Source of the DNA: Bacteroidales bacterium
GTDB taxonomy: Bacteria; Bacteroidota; Bacteroidia; Bacteroidales; VadinHA17
Direction of reading: 5' to 3'
DNA length: 64,000 nucleotides
NCBI GenBank assembly: GCA_017999895.1
Contig: JAGNKY010000009.1
Coordinates: forward strand, 36,546-100,545
Of the stretch, positions 37,946-45,760 are shown one piece after another. Below the pieces are notes generated by a model. That model saw nothing but the letters and a program-made list of their open reading frames with translations. It had not been told where the DNA came from and did no database searches. Within the stretch, counting starts at the first letter, position 1, and the number at the start of each line of letters is the position of its first letter. The position numbers and the translations under genes are program-made.

Positions 37946-38060
37946 GCTCTATGAATATTTCATACAGATATAAAGATATAAAACATATTGCGATGAAGTA
38001 AGAAAATATACCATTTATAATAATTTATTATTGTTTTTATATATATTTGATTTTTAATAT

Positions 38061-38086
38061 GTTAAAAAATATTTACATTTTTTAAC
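38061..38086. promoter_or_regulatory. Perfect inverted repeat, candidate operator (CHAT/peptide intergenic)
   Basis: GTTAAAAAAT (38061-38070) and ATTTTTTAAC (38077-38086) form perfect 10-base arms around ATTTAC. It lies between the divergent CHAT gene and the leader-peptide gene, about 95 bases before the latter. Confidence 0.5.
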
Positions 38087-38090
38087 ATTT

Positions 38091-38105
38091 TTTTGTGTCA
38101 CAAAA
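38091..38105. promoter_or_regulatory. Perfect 7-1-7 palindrome, candidate operator
   Basis: TTTTGTG-T-CACAAAA is a perfect palindrome only 4 bases from the longer inverted repeat. The half-site TTGTG/CACAA resembles those of CRP/FNR-family regulators, but a match to a specific protein cannot be shown here. Confidence 0.5.
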
Positions 38106-38180
38106 TGCTTTGTTGTGGTATGTATAGTTGTAAAACAATTACCCGTAAAAGTATTTATTAACATTAAAAAGAAACAAGCT

Positions 38181-38333
38181 ATGAAAAACAAGGAACTTAA
38201 AAAAGATTTCGTTTTTTATGAAATGTTCGAACTGACAGCAGAAGAAATGAGAACAATCCGTGGTGGAGATTTTATTGGTGGCCCAGGTGATCCTACAAAT
38301 CCGCCGACAGATCCACCTAAACCGAAACTATAA
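38181..38333 (+). CDS. Double-glycine leader peptide, proline-rich core (precursor of an exported peptide)
   Basis: A 50-residue peptide starting at the ATG at 38181 after an AAGAAACAAG leader; a longer frame from 38115 is less likely because the leader motif fits only the shorter form. Residues 1-29 are a typical GG leader with ELTAEEMRTIRGG at 17-29; cleavage after G29 is predicted. The 21-residue core starts DFIGGPGD and continues NPPTDPPKPKL: seven prolines, two threonines, no cysteine or serine. Thus no thioether or disulfide peptide is expected and no modification enzyme is nearby. The C39 exporter at 31830-34016 is the probable processing transporter. It may be a signalling peptide or a bacteriocin-like product; which is open. 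Confidence 0.8.
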   Translation: MKNKELKKDFVFYEMFELTAEEMRTIRGGDFIGGPGDPTNPPTDPPKPKL

Positions 38334-38910
38334 TATTATTTATTAAAAGTAGAAGTTTTTTGAAATAGTTGCACGTAGAGTACATTTAGGAAAATGTATT
38401 ATAAAAGTCCTGTTTCATAGGCATGCAGGAGGATGAAGGGGTTTTGTTCAGGATTAAAGGAAATATGAAATTGCTTTAATTTGAATAAAAGCCTCTTTTC
38501 TCTGCAAACTAAACTATGTAATAGGAATGAGAGAATTTAGTCCGGTAAAGTCCGTAAAATGAGGAATTAAATTTATTTTAATTTTACCGGAATGAAAATG
38601 TAAAGACTGTCAGATATGATGGGATGAGAATATTTTAATAATAATTCTCTATATGCTTATATAAAATTTTATAATATTAGTGTATTAGAGAGCTGTAAAA
38701 GTGCATGTAAAAGTGCATTAGAGACTTATAAATATATTAAATATATATATAATGTAGGTTTGATATTTTGTTAATTGCTATTGTTGATTATTATCGATAA
38801 AGGTGTTTACGGATAAACTGCAATTTGTTTTTGTTAGAGAAAATAAAAAATTAAGATATACTTAAATGATATACTTAAATTAAAAAGTAATAAAAGTAAT
38901 AAATAACAAA
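38334..38910. repeat. 577-base intergenic region with hairpins and three tandem duplications
   Basis: No gene is seen. It has a hairpin TACATTT-AGGA-AAATGTA at 38381-38398 just after the peptide gene, and arms TCCGGTAAA (38541-38549) and TTTACCGGA (38583-38591). Three exact tandem duplications follow: GTAAAAGTGCAT twice (38695-38718), GATATACTTAAAT twice (38855-38880) and AAAAGTAAT twice (38883-38900), the last ending 10 bases before the anti-sigma-like gene. Confidence 0.6.
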
Positions 38911-39666
38911 ATGAAATCAATCGATTATTCCTATTTTATCGAAAGGTATCTGTCCGGAGAGATGACCCGGCAGGAGAAGACCTGGTTCGAGAAAGAACTC
39001 AATGGCAATGAATTTCTCCAGAAAGAGGTTGCCGTCAGGAGAAAAACCGATGATGCTCTTAGGAGGCATGATATTATTGAACTGCGCAATAAACTGGCCA
39101 GAATAGAAATTGCCAGACAGGAAAATGAAGCCGTTAAACTGAGCCATAAAAAAACAGCCTTCCGATCTGCTGCTATAATAGCAGGTTTAATAGTTGTCGG
39201 AAGCTTATTTTTATTGAATAACAAAAACTCATCACGCGATTCGCTTTATAATGACTATTTCACTGTTTACAACATTGGAAGCCTTGAACGTAGTATTGTT
39301 GCCATGACCGATAATATCGGCAAATTATATAAAGATGCGCTGGTACTTTATAATGAAAATAATTTCGAAGGTGCGTCGGCAATTTTAAGTGAATATCTTA
39401 AAAACAGGCCTGACCACATGGAAGCCTATATGGTTTACGGTGTGTCGGAGATGAAAAACAACAGGTTCGACGAAGCGGAGAAGGCGTTTTCAACAGTTAT
39501 CAACGATGGTAATAATTATTACCTTGATAATGCAAGATGGTACCGTGCTTTATGTTACATCAAAACCGGGCAGACCGATGCAGCAAAAAATGAACTTCTT
39601 TCAATCAAAAACTCAGAAAATTCATTCAGTAAAAAAGCTTCGGCTATCCTTAAAAAATTAAAATAA
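38911..39666 (+). CDS. Single-pass membrane protein, anti-sigma-like N-terminus, periplasmic TPRs
   Basis: A 251-residue protein. Residues 1-83 are cytoplasmic and begin YSYFIERYLSGEMTRQEK, then WFEKELNGNEFLQKEV, the pattern that opens many Bacteroidota anti-sigma factors. It has no zinc-type His/Cys motif. A helix (about 84-102) crosses the membrane, and the outer part (about 130-245) has three TPR-like repeats (ALVLYNENNFEGASAILSEY, AYMVYGVSEMKNNRFDEAEK, WYRALCYIKTGQTDAAKNEL). It probably holds the sigma factor of this locus and senses through its TPR part, possibly by cleavage or binding of the CHAT protease or peptide; that is inference. Confidence 0.75.
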   Translation: MKSIDYSYFIERYLSGEMTRQEKTWFEKELNGNEFLQKEVAVRRKTDDALRRHDIIELRNKLARIEIARQENEAVKLSHKKTAFRSAAIIAGLIVVGSLFLLNNKNSSRDSLYNDYFTVYNIGSLERSIVAMTDNIGKLYKDALVLYNENNFEGASAILSEYLKNRPDHMEAYMVYGVSEMKNNRFDEAEKAFSTVINDGNNYYLDNARWYRALCYIKTGQTDAAKNELLSIKNSENSFSKKASAILKKLK

Positions 39667-39690
39667 ATATACACAGTACAGTAAAGAATG

Positions 39691-39730
39691 AAAGGGAGAA
39701 AGGGAGAAAAGGAGAAAAGGAGAAAAGGAG
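39691..39730 (+). repeat. Tandem 8-base purine repeats forming the ribosome site of the kinase gene
   Basis: Two AAAGGGAG units (39691-39706) are followed by three AAAAGGAG units (39707-39730). The last GGAG is 6 bases before the ATG, an ideal Shine-Dalgarno position, while the others lie upstream in tandem. Confidence 0.85.
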
Positions 39731-39736
39731 AATATA

Positions 39737-40564
39737 ATGAGTTATCGTGAGATTTTGGAAAATGGTGAATTAGAGAAACCGGAAAACAAGTGTAATAATT
39801 CCGGATTAGTTAAGATAAAAAGTATGTTCGATTGCCCCAGAATATTATCAGGAATGTCGCATGAAATGCGAACCCACATGAATTCCATAGTGGCATTTTC
39901 TTTCCTGATGAATAGTGGTAATTTCAGTGATGAAGAAAAAAAAGAATTCAGTAATCACATATTAAGTTCCTGTGACCAGCTAATGTTTCTTTTTGATAAT
40001 TTCTTCGATTCGGCAATAATTGATACGGGTAATTCAAAAGCCGAACCGACAACTTGTAGTCTGGACAGCCTTGTAAATGAACTTATGACTGAACTCAGGG
40101 CTGTCCATAACCGACAGGGCAATGATGAACTGGCTCTTATTTTTGAAAGTCAGCCTAATTGTAGCGATGATATTTATATTGATGCGAACAGAGTAAAAAG
40201 AGTTTTGCGAAACTTGTTTGTTAATGCTTTAAACAATACAAAGTCAGGATATATTAAAATTGGCTACAGGCTTTCAAATGGAATCATTACCTTTTATGTA
40301 CTCGATTCCGGAAACTCCTTTTTAAAGAATGCCGAATTGCTTAATTCTGAGAACTTAAATGAAGCTATGGGAAAATATGACGATATTGCCGCAATAATTT
40401 ATCTTACAGTTTCAAAGAAAATTGTAAATATTATGGGCGGCAAAATGTGGATTGTAAGCAATGAAGTATCCGGGTCGGGCTTATATTTCAGTATTCCATC
40501 TAAAAAAGCAGATTCTCCTTCCGTTCTGATTAACAAGTACAATAACAAAAGAATTATAATTTGA
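39737..40564 (+). CDS. Soluble orphan histidine kinase
   Basis: A 275-residue protein with no membrane helix or sensor domain. The HisKA dimerisation domain (about 33-95) has the phospho-acceptor H42 in GMSHEMRTHMNSI; the usual proline after the arginine-threonine is replaced by His. The ATPase domain (about 140-265) has a fair N box (VLRNLFVNALNNTKSG), but its G1 box is altered (VLDSGNSF in place of DTGxGI), so ATP binding may be weak. No response regulator lies nearby. It follows the anti-sigma-like gene by 70 bases and may be co-transcribed; a role in the peptide system is possible but unproven. Confidence 0.8.
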   Translation: MSYREILENGELEKPENKCNNSGLVKIKSMFDCPRILSGMSHEMRTHMNSIVAFSFLMNSGNFSDEEKKEFSNHILSSCDQLMFLFDNFFDSAIIDTGNSKAEPTTCSLDSLVNELMTELRAVHNRQGNDELALIFESQPNCSDDIYIDANRVKRVLRNLFVNALNNTKSGYIKIGYRLSNGIITFYVLDSGNSFLKNAELLNSENLNEAMGKYDDIAAIIYLTVSKKIVNIMGGKMWIVSNEVSGSGLYFSIPSKKADSPSVLINKYNNKRIII

Positions 40565-40615
40565 TCTAAGAACCAGTCATATAATTGTCTGCAACAATAA
40601 AAATAAGCGGTTAGA

Positions 40616-40647
40616 AAAAAATGAGACCTTTAGTAGGTCTCATTTTT
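40616..40647. terminator. Bidirectional terminator hairpin
   Basis: AAAATGAGACC and GGTCTCATTTT pair across a TTTAGTA loop, with A-run before and T-run after. It separates the kinase gene (plus) from the OmpA-family gene (minus), whose stop codon it overlaps. Confidence 0.85.
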
Positions 40648-42583
40648 ATTTCTTCCCATCGCCAGTTACTCTCACTTCAGTTCTTCTGTTTAAACTGCGT
40701 CCCTCGGCGGTGAGATTATCTGCAACCGGCAATGAAGCACCATAGCCTCTATATGAAAGCCTTTCCTTCATTATTCCCATACTTTCAAGAAAATCAACAA
40801 CTGATTTTGCTCTTTTTTCTGAGAGAGTCTGGTTATATTCCTTTGTTCCTATTGAATCAGTATAACCTCCTATTTCCACAGTTACTAAAGGATTATCAAC
40901 AAGAAGCTTATATAATTTCTTTAACTCAATAATTGATTCCGGTTTTAACTCCCATGAGTCAAAATCAAAAAAAACATTGGAAAGCAGAATTGATTCACCC
41001 GTTTTAATTGGTGTAAGAATTACATGTTTGATATATGGATGGGAAACTGTATGAATTTCCTCGAGCATAAAGTTATCAGAGTAGAACATATATCCTGGCT
41101 TGTTCACATTAAGGCCGTAATTTGCTCCTGCAGGAAGGCATAAAAGGAAATTTCCGTCTATACCTGTTGTACCATTGGAAAGAATAATGCCATTTTTAAG
41201 ATTTACAAGTTCATAATCTGCCGATAGCCGCTTTCCTGTTTCTTTATCCAGTACGGTACCCTTGAAGTAAGAAACAGGTTTTGGCCTAACTTTGTCATAC
41301 AAATCAAAACAAAAAATATCTTTCCCCATTTTGTCGTCTCTTATGGTAGAAAAGTAGCCTTTCGCTCCGGATGCATCAATAATCAGTCCAAGTTCATCAT
41401 TGTATGTATTTATCGGATATCCTAAATTTACAGGTTGAGTCCATGTAGTATCGTCATTCATTACCGAAAAGAAAATGTCATGTCCTCCCATTCCTATATG
41501 TCCGTTTGATGAAAAATAAAGTGTCTTTCCGTCGAAGTGGATAAAAGGAGACATCTCATCATCCCGTGTATTTATTATTTTCCCCGGGTTTTTAGGAATT
41601 CCCCATTTGCCATCCGGAGTCATAACCGAATACCACAGATCCATTCCGCCTTCGCCTCCGGGGCGATTACTTGCAAAGAAAAGCATTTTCCCATTTGAGC
41701 TGATTGACGGCTGTGCTTCCCAGTAATTACTGTTAACCGGCACACCTACGTTTACAGGTTGTGACCATTTCTTACCGTCGAACGACGAATAATAAATATC
41801 ACATCTGCCAAGTCCTCCTGGCCTGTCGCACGCAGTAAAATAAATTCCGGTACCGTCAGAAGTTACACTTTGGGCACCTTCATTTTGTGGAGTATTAAGA
41901 GGGGAACCAGCATTGAATGCCTTGCTCCATTGGCCATCTCGCTGAATACTAATATAAAAATCCTCCTGATTTCTTATATTTGATTTCCCTGGCGTTCTTT
42001 CCTGCCGGGTAAACATTAACATATAACCGTCAACAGTAATAGAAGGCCAATATTCATCATTTGTGGTATTGACTGAATCACCGAGATTGACAGGATTAAA
42101 TGGTACCGGTTGTTTTATCGCTTCCAGCGCAAACTCACAATCGCCGATACTTTTTACTGCAAAAGATCTGTTAGTTTCATTTTCCGGCTTAAGTTCAAGA
42201 TAAACTTTAAAATGAGATAAGGCTTTATCATATTGTCCGGAATATAATTCAACTCTTGCAAGATCAAAAAAAATAGACTTAGAGAAAAGCGAATCTATCT
42301 TTACAGCTTCGCGATAATATTTTGATGATTCGCTGTATCTTCTGGTCTTAAACATCAATTCCCCGAGAAGAGCGTAAGCTTCATAAAACTCTTTGTCATA
42401 GTTTATAGCATCCTTTAAATATTTTTCGGCACTTTCAAAATAGAGGAAATCATACTGCCGTTTCCCCGTGATGTATGCATTCAAGGCTCTGTTTGAGTTT
42501 GTATGATAACGCTGTTGCCCCGACAACAGGCTTGCAGTAAATAAAAGAACTGCAGTTAATAATATTTTATTAACTTTTACCAC
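40646..42583 (-). CDS. OmpA-family protein with TPR and PD40 propeller (PorE-like)
   Basis: A 645-residue exported protein starting at a GTG at 42583, one base after queE ends. Order of domains: signal peptide (about 1-22, not a lipobox), TPRs (about 30-150), WD40-like PD40 propeller (about 165-430, repeated PSISSNGKMLFFASNRPGG-type blades), a carboxypeptidase-regulatory-like fold (about 435-520) and an OmpA peptidoglycan-binding domain (about 530-640; VEIGGYTDSIGTKEYNQTLS, EKRAKSVVDFLESMG and NRRTEVRV). This is the architecture of PorE of the type IX secretion system, which binds peptidoglycan. Bacteroidota have several paralogues, so PorE itself is not certain. Confidence 0.82.
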   Translation of the reverse strand: MVKVNKILLTAVLLFTASLLSGQQRYHTNSNRALNAYITGKRQYDFLYFESAEKYLKDAINYDKEFYEAYALLGELMFKTRRYSESSKYYREAVKIDSLFSKSIFFDLARVELYSGQYDKALSHFKVYLELKPENETNRSFAVKSIGDCEFALEAIKQPVPFNPVNLGDSVNTTNDEYWPSITVDGYMLMFTRQERTPGKSNIRNQEDFYISIQRDGQWSKAFNAGSPLNTPQNEGAQSVTSDGTGIYFTACDRPGGLGRCDIYYSSFDGKKWSQPVNVGVPVNSNYWEAQPSISSNGKMLFFASNRPGGEGGMDLWYSVMTPDGKWGIPKNPGKIINTRDDEMSPFIHFDGKTLYFSSNGHIGMGGHDIFFSVMNDDTTWTQPVNLGYPINTYNDELGLIIDASGAKGYFSTIRDDKMGKDIFCFDLYDKVRPKPVSYFKGTVLDKETGKRLSADYELVNLKNGIILSNGTTGIDGNFLLCLPAGANYGLNVNKPGYMFYSDNFMLEEIHTVSHPYIKHVILTPIKTGESILLSNVFFDFDSWELKPESIIELKKLYKLLVDNPLVTVEIGGYTDSIGTKEYNQTLSEKRAKSVVDFLESMGIMKERLSYRGYGASLPVADNLTAEGRSLNRRTEVRVTGDGKK

Positions 42584-42584
42584 T

Positions 42585-43220
42585 TTAGGGAATATTCATA
42601 AACTTATGAGTTTGTAAGGAAATTCTCCATGAAGTATTTTTCTTTACATAATCTACAATTATTGGTGTTATTGTTTTGAATTTACTCCATTCCGGTTGAA
42701 GGTACAATATACAATCACTATTTACCTTACTGCGGCATATCTCAGCCCATTTAAAATCGTCTTCATTCTCAATAATTACCTTCAGTTCGTTTGCAATGTT
42801 GCAAATTATTTTGAGCGGTGGCCTGTTTTTCTTTGGGCTGAGGCAAATCCAGTCCCATATACCGCTTATTCCATAAACCCCTGATGTTTCGAGAAATGTC
42901 ATTATATTATTATCTTTCAGGCTTCTGCATAGATTATCAAGGTTCCACATAAGAGGTTCGCCACCAGTTACTACTACAGAATTCGTGCCGGAATAAAGAA
43001 CGTTCTTTACTATATTATCAACCGAAGTCAGAGGGTGAATATCAGGGTTCCATGTATAAGGCGAATCGCACCAATGGCACCCTGTGTCACAGCCGCCCAG
43101 CCTGATAAAATATGCAGGTTTACCGGTATGGTAACCTTCGCCCTGAATCGAATAGAATTCTTCAACCAGAGGAAGCATATTGCTATCTGCCTTATTTGTT
43201 TTTTCTTCGGCACGCGACAT
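42585..43220 (-). CDS. queE: 7-carboxy-7-deazaguanine synthase (radical SAM)
   Basis: A 211-residue radical SAM enzyme. The iron-sulfur motif is C44-x3-C48-x2-C51 (CDTGCHWC), preceded by the QueE signature EEFYSIQGEGYHTG; SVVVTGGEPLMWNL is the SAM-binding GGEP motif. It makes 7-carboxy-7-deazaguanine from carboxy-tetrahydropterin in the pathway to preQ0 and queuosine. An internal ATG at residue 15 (43178) would still keep the whole domain, so the true start is not certain. It is two bases upstream of the OmpA-family gene and 18 bases downstream of the alkaline phosphatase gene; this operon grouping has no obvious functional link. Confidence 0.92.
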   Translation of the reverse strand: MSRAEEKTNKADSNMLPLVEEFYSIQGEGYHTGKPAYFIRLGGCDTGCHWCDSPYTWNPDIHPLTSVDNIVKNVLYSGTNSVVVTGGEPLMWNLDNLCRSLKDNNIMTFLETSGVYGISGIWDWICLSPKKNRPPLKIICNIANELKVIIENEDDFKWAEICRSKVNSDCILYLQPEWSKFKTITPIIVDYVKKNTSWRISLQTHKFMNIP

Positions 43221-43238
43221 TCTGTACGATATTGATTT

Positions 43239-44330
43239 TTATTTAAGTCGTAAAAGTTCCCTAAATGAAGGGAAGAAATCTGTATTGTCAATTATACCTG
43301 TGAATTTTTCGGCGCCTGGTCCGTACGAAAAAACCGGTACCATCACAGCGTTATGATTTCCGGTTGCATATACTCCGTTTAATGATTTCTTTTTCAAATC
43401 TCCACCTACAAGTGCCAGCCCTCCTGTTTCATGATCGGCAGTAACCACAACCAGAGTATTTCGTGTTTTTTCAGCAAAATCATAAGCTACTGAAATTGCA
43501 ACATTGAGATCGAGAACTTCCGACACATTCCATTCAAGATTCCTTTCATGGCCAGCAAAATCTATCTGTGACCCTTCGACCATAAGAACGAATCCCTTTT
43601 TGTTTTTGCTCAATGTTTCAATTGCTTTGGCTGTCATCTCGGCGAGCATTCCGAATCGTCCCTCAGTTGATTTTGCCATGTGAACCGTATCGAGAAGACC
43701 TGCAATCCGTAAAGAATTAGATTTTTTAAGTTCGTCGAGTGTATATACAACGTCATAACCGTTGGCACGCAACTGTGCGGTAAGATCTTTCCCATCTTTT
43801 CGTTTATTGAAATGATCTGAACCGCCGCCGATAAAAACGTCAATTTTGCCATTCATAAAATCAAGTGCAATATCTTCATAATTGCCGCGCCCTGAGTTTT
43901 TAGCTATAAATGAAGCGGGAGTAGCATGCGTAATCGCACTTGTACTCACAAGCCCTGTAGAAAGTCCATTCTTTTTCGCAACTTCCATAATGGAAGCAAC
44001 AGCTACAGAATCAGGCCCCATGCCTAACATGCCATTTCTTGTCTTCACTCCACAAGCAATTGCAGTTCCTGCTGCTGCCGAATCAGTGACATAATGGTCG
44101 AATGAGGAAGTAGTGCAATAACCTGCATACTTAAAAAGTTTTAAAACAGAAGTATTATCACTGCGAACTATTCCTGCTGAAACCTGTGCAGGCCCCATAC
44201 CATCTCCGATAAACAGTATGACATTTACCGGCCGTTTTTTGAATTTAACCGATTGTGCATTAAGTACTGACTCTGATGAAAATACTAAAATGCTCAATAA
44301 AGCGAAACAGAATAAAAACTTGTTTTTCAT
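43239..44330 (-). CDS. Secreted alkaline phosphatase
   Basis: A 363-residue enzyme with signal peptide (about 1-26). The alkaline phosphatase fold is clear: metal ligand Asp in ILFIGDGMGPAQ (D43), nucleophile S84 in VTDSAAAGTA, later metal sites in GSQIDFAGHERN and TADHETGG. It is shorter than the E. coli enzyme and similar to the compact Bacteroidota type. It should release phosphate from organic esters in the periplasm. No phosphate-regulon genes adjoin it. Confidence 0.92.
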   Translation of the reverse strand: MKNKFLFCFALLSILVFSSESVLNAQSVKFKKRPVNVILFIGDGMGPAQVSAGIVRSDNTSVLKLFKYAGYCTTSSFDHYVTDSAAAGTAIACGVKTRNGMLGMGPDSVAVASIMEVAKKNGLSTGLVSTSAITHATPASFIAKNSGRGNYEDIALDFMNGKIDVFIGGGSDHFNKRKDGKDLTAQLRANGYDVVYTLDELKKSNSLRIAGLLDTVHMAKSTEGRFGMLAEMTAKAIETLSKNKKGFVLMVEGSQIDFAGHERNLEWNVSEVLDLNVAISVAYDFAEKTRNTLVVVTADHETGGLALVGGDLKKKSLNGVYATGNHNAVMVPVFSYGPGAEKFTGIIDNTDFFPSFRELLRLK

Positions 44331-44523
44331 TTTACTTCATTTAATGATAAATTTTTTATCTATATGTAATTTAATTTGTTACTCTTTACAATTTAAATAC
44401 TAATGTTTCATAAAAATTAAAAAAAATCTCCCTGTAATTATAATCATTGAATTTTTTTAAAGTATTTTTTAAGAATACAATAATAGTTAATTTACCGGTA
44501 AAATTAATTTCACTTTTAGCAAT

Positions 44524-45699
44524 ATGATAAAAACGGGCTTGCAGGTTTTTCTTGAAAAATTTCCGGCTGAATTCAAAGGCAAGAGGGCTGGCATTTTATG
44601 TCATGCCCCGAGTATAACTCCGGATTTCAATCACATAACCGATATTTTCGGTACTGGCAATTACTGTAGAATGAGCGCAATTTTTGGTCCACAACATGGA
44701 TTATTTGGACAAACCCAGGATAACATGATTGAATGGGAAGGTTATCCTCATCCTGTTTATGGAGTTCCAGTTTTCAGTTTATATGGGAAAGTGAGAAGGC
44801 CTGAAGATAATATGCTCAGACTTATTGATTTTCTAATAGCAGATATGCAGGATGTCGGGGCACGTTTATATACGTATATATGGACATTAAAGAACTGCAT
44901 GGAAGCATGTGCTGAAAAAAATATACCTATTGTCGTCTTAGACAGACCTAATCCGATAGCTGCAATTGATTTTGATGGCCCATTGCTCAGAGAAGATCAT
45001 TTTACTTTTGTTGGAGGTGCATCCATACCTTTATGCCACAGAATGACAATCGGCGAAATTGCTTTATGGGTAAAAGAAAAATATATTAAAAAATGTGATC
45101 TTAGAATAATAAGAATGGAGGGATGGAAACGTTCAATGATGTATAATGAAACAGGGCTTCCATGGGTTCTACCCTCTCCTAATATGCCAACACTTAACAC
45201 CGCTATCGTTTATCCTGGAATGGTACTTTTTGAAGCTATGAATATATCTGAAGGGAGAGGCACAACAATACCCTTTGAACTTTTCGGCGCTCCATTCATT
45301 GAGCCATATAAATTGTTGAATCACCTAAAGAATAAAAAAATACCCGGTTGCACCTTCAGAATACATTGCTTCATACCTGCATTCAATAAATATTCAGGTA
45401 TCTGGTGCAATGGTTTGCAAATTCATGTTACTGACATTAAGAAATTTAGTCCGGTATTGACGGCAATTGAAATAATTGATTCAATATTAAAAATTTCCGG
45501 CAGAGAGAATGTACAATTCAAAAATCCGCCTTATGAGTATGAAGAGAAACTGATGCCTTTTGATATTCTTGCAGGCGATCCGCTGGTTAGGGAAGCACTA
45601 TTGAAAGGTACTTCCCCTTCAGTTGAAAAGGAAAGATGGATTTCCCAAACAGTCGGCTTTAGAGAGGAATTCAGAGATCTGGCATTATATGACGATTGA
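44524..45699 (+). CDS. DUF1343 protein (NamZ-like), no signal peptide
   Basis: A 391-residue protein of the DUF1343 family; IFGPQHGLFGQTQDNM and QDVGARLYTYIWTLKNCMEAC are its hallmarks, along with LPWVLPSPNMPTL and EGRGTTIPFELFGAPF. A family member, NamZ of Bacillus, is an exo-beta-N-acetylmuramidase that trims muropeptide sugars. This one begins without a signal peptide, so it would act in the cytoplasm on recycled muropeptides, unless the export route is non-standard. It diverges from the alkaline phosphatase gene. Confidence 0.88.
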   Translation: MIKTGLQVFLEKFPAEFKGKRAGILCHAPSITPDFNHITDIFGTGNYCRMSAIFGPQHGLFGQTQDNMIEWEGYPHPVYGVPVFSLYGKVRRPEDNMLRLIDFLIADMQDVGARLYTYIWTLKNCMEACAEKNIPIVVLDRPNPIAAIDFDGPLLREDHFTFVGGASIPLCHRMTIGEIALWVKEKYIKKCDLRIIRMEGWKRSMMYNETGLPWVLPSPNMPTLNTAIVYPGMVLFEAMNISEGRGTTIPFELFGAPFIEPYKLLNHLKNKKIPGCTFRIHCFIPAFNKYSGIWCNGLQIHVTDIKKFSPVLTAIEIIDSILKISGRENVQFKNPPYEYEEKLMPFDILAGDPLVREALLKGTSPSVEKERWISQTVGFREEFRDLALYDD

Positions 45700-45760
45700 T
45701 TGTAATTTTCGTATGCACTTTCTTTAAAAGAGGAATCAGATAAAAGTAAAAACCGATTAG

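Noticed and set aside
42585..43220. QueE as a peptide-modifying radical SAM enzyme for the GG peptide
   Set aside because: Its motifs match 7-carboxy-7-deazaguanine synthase, and it is transcribed with phosphatase and OmpA genes rather than with the peptide.
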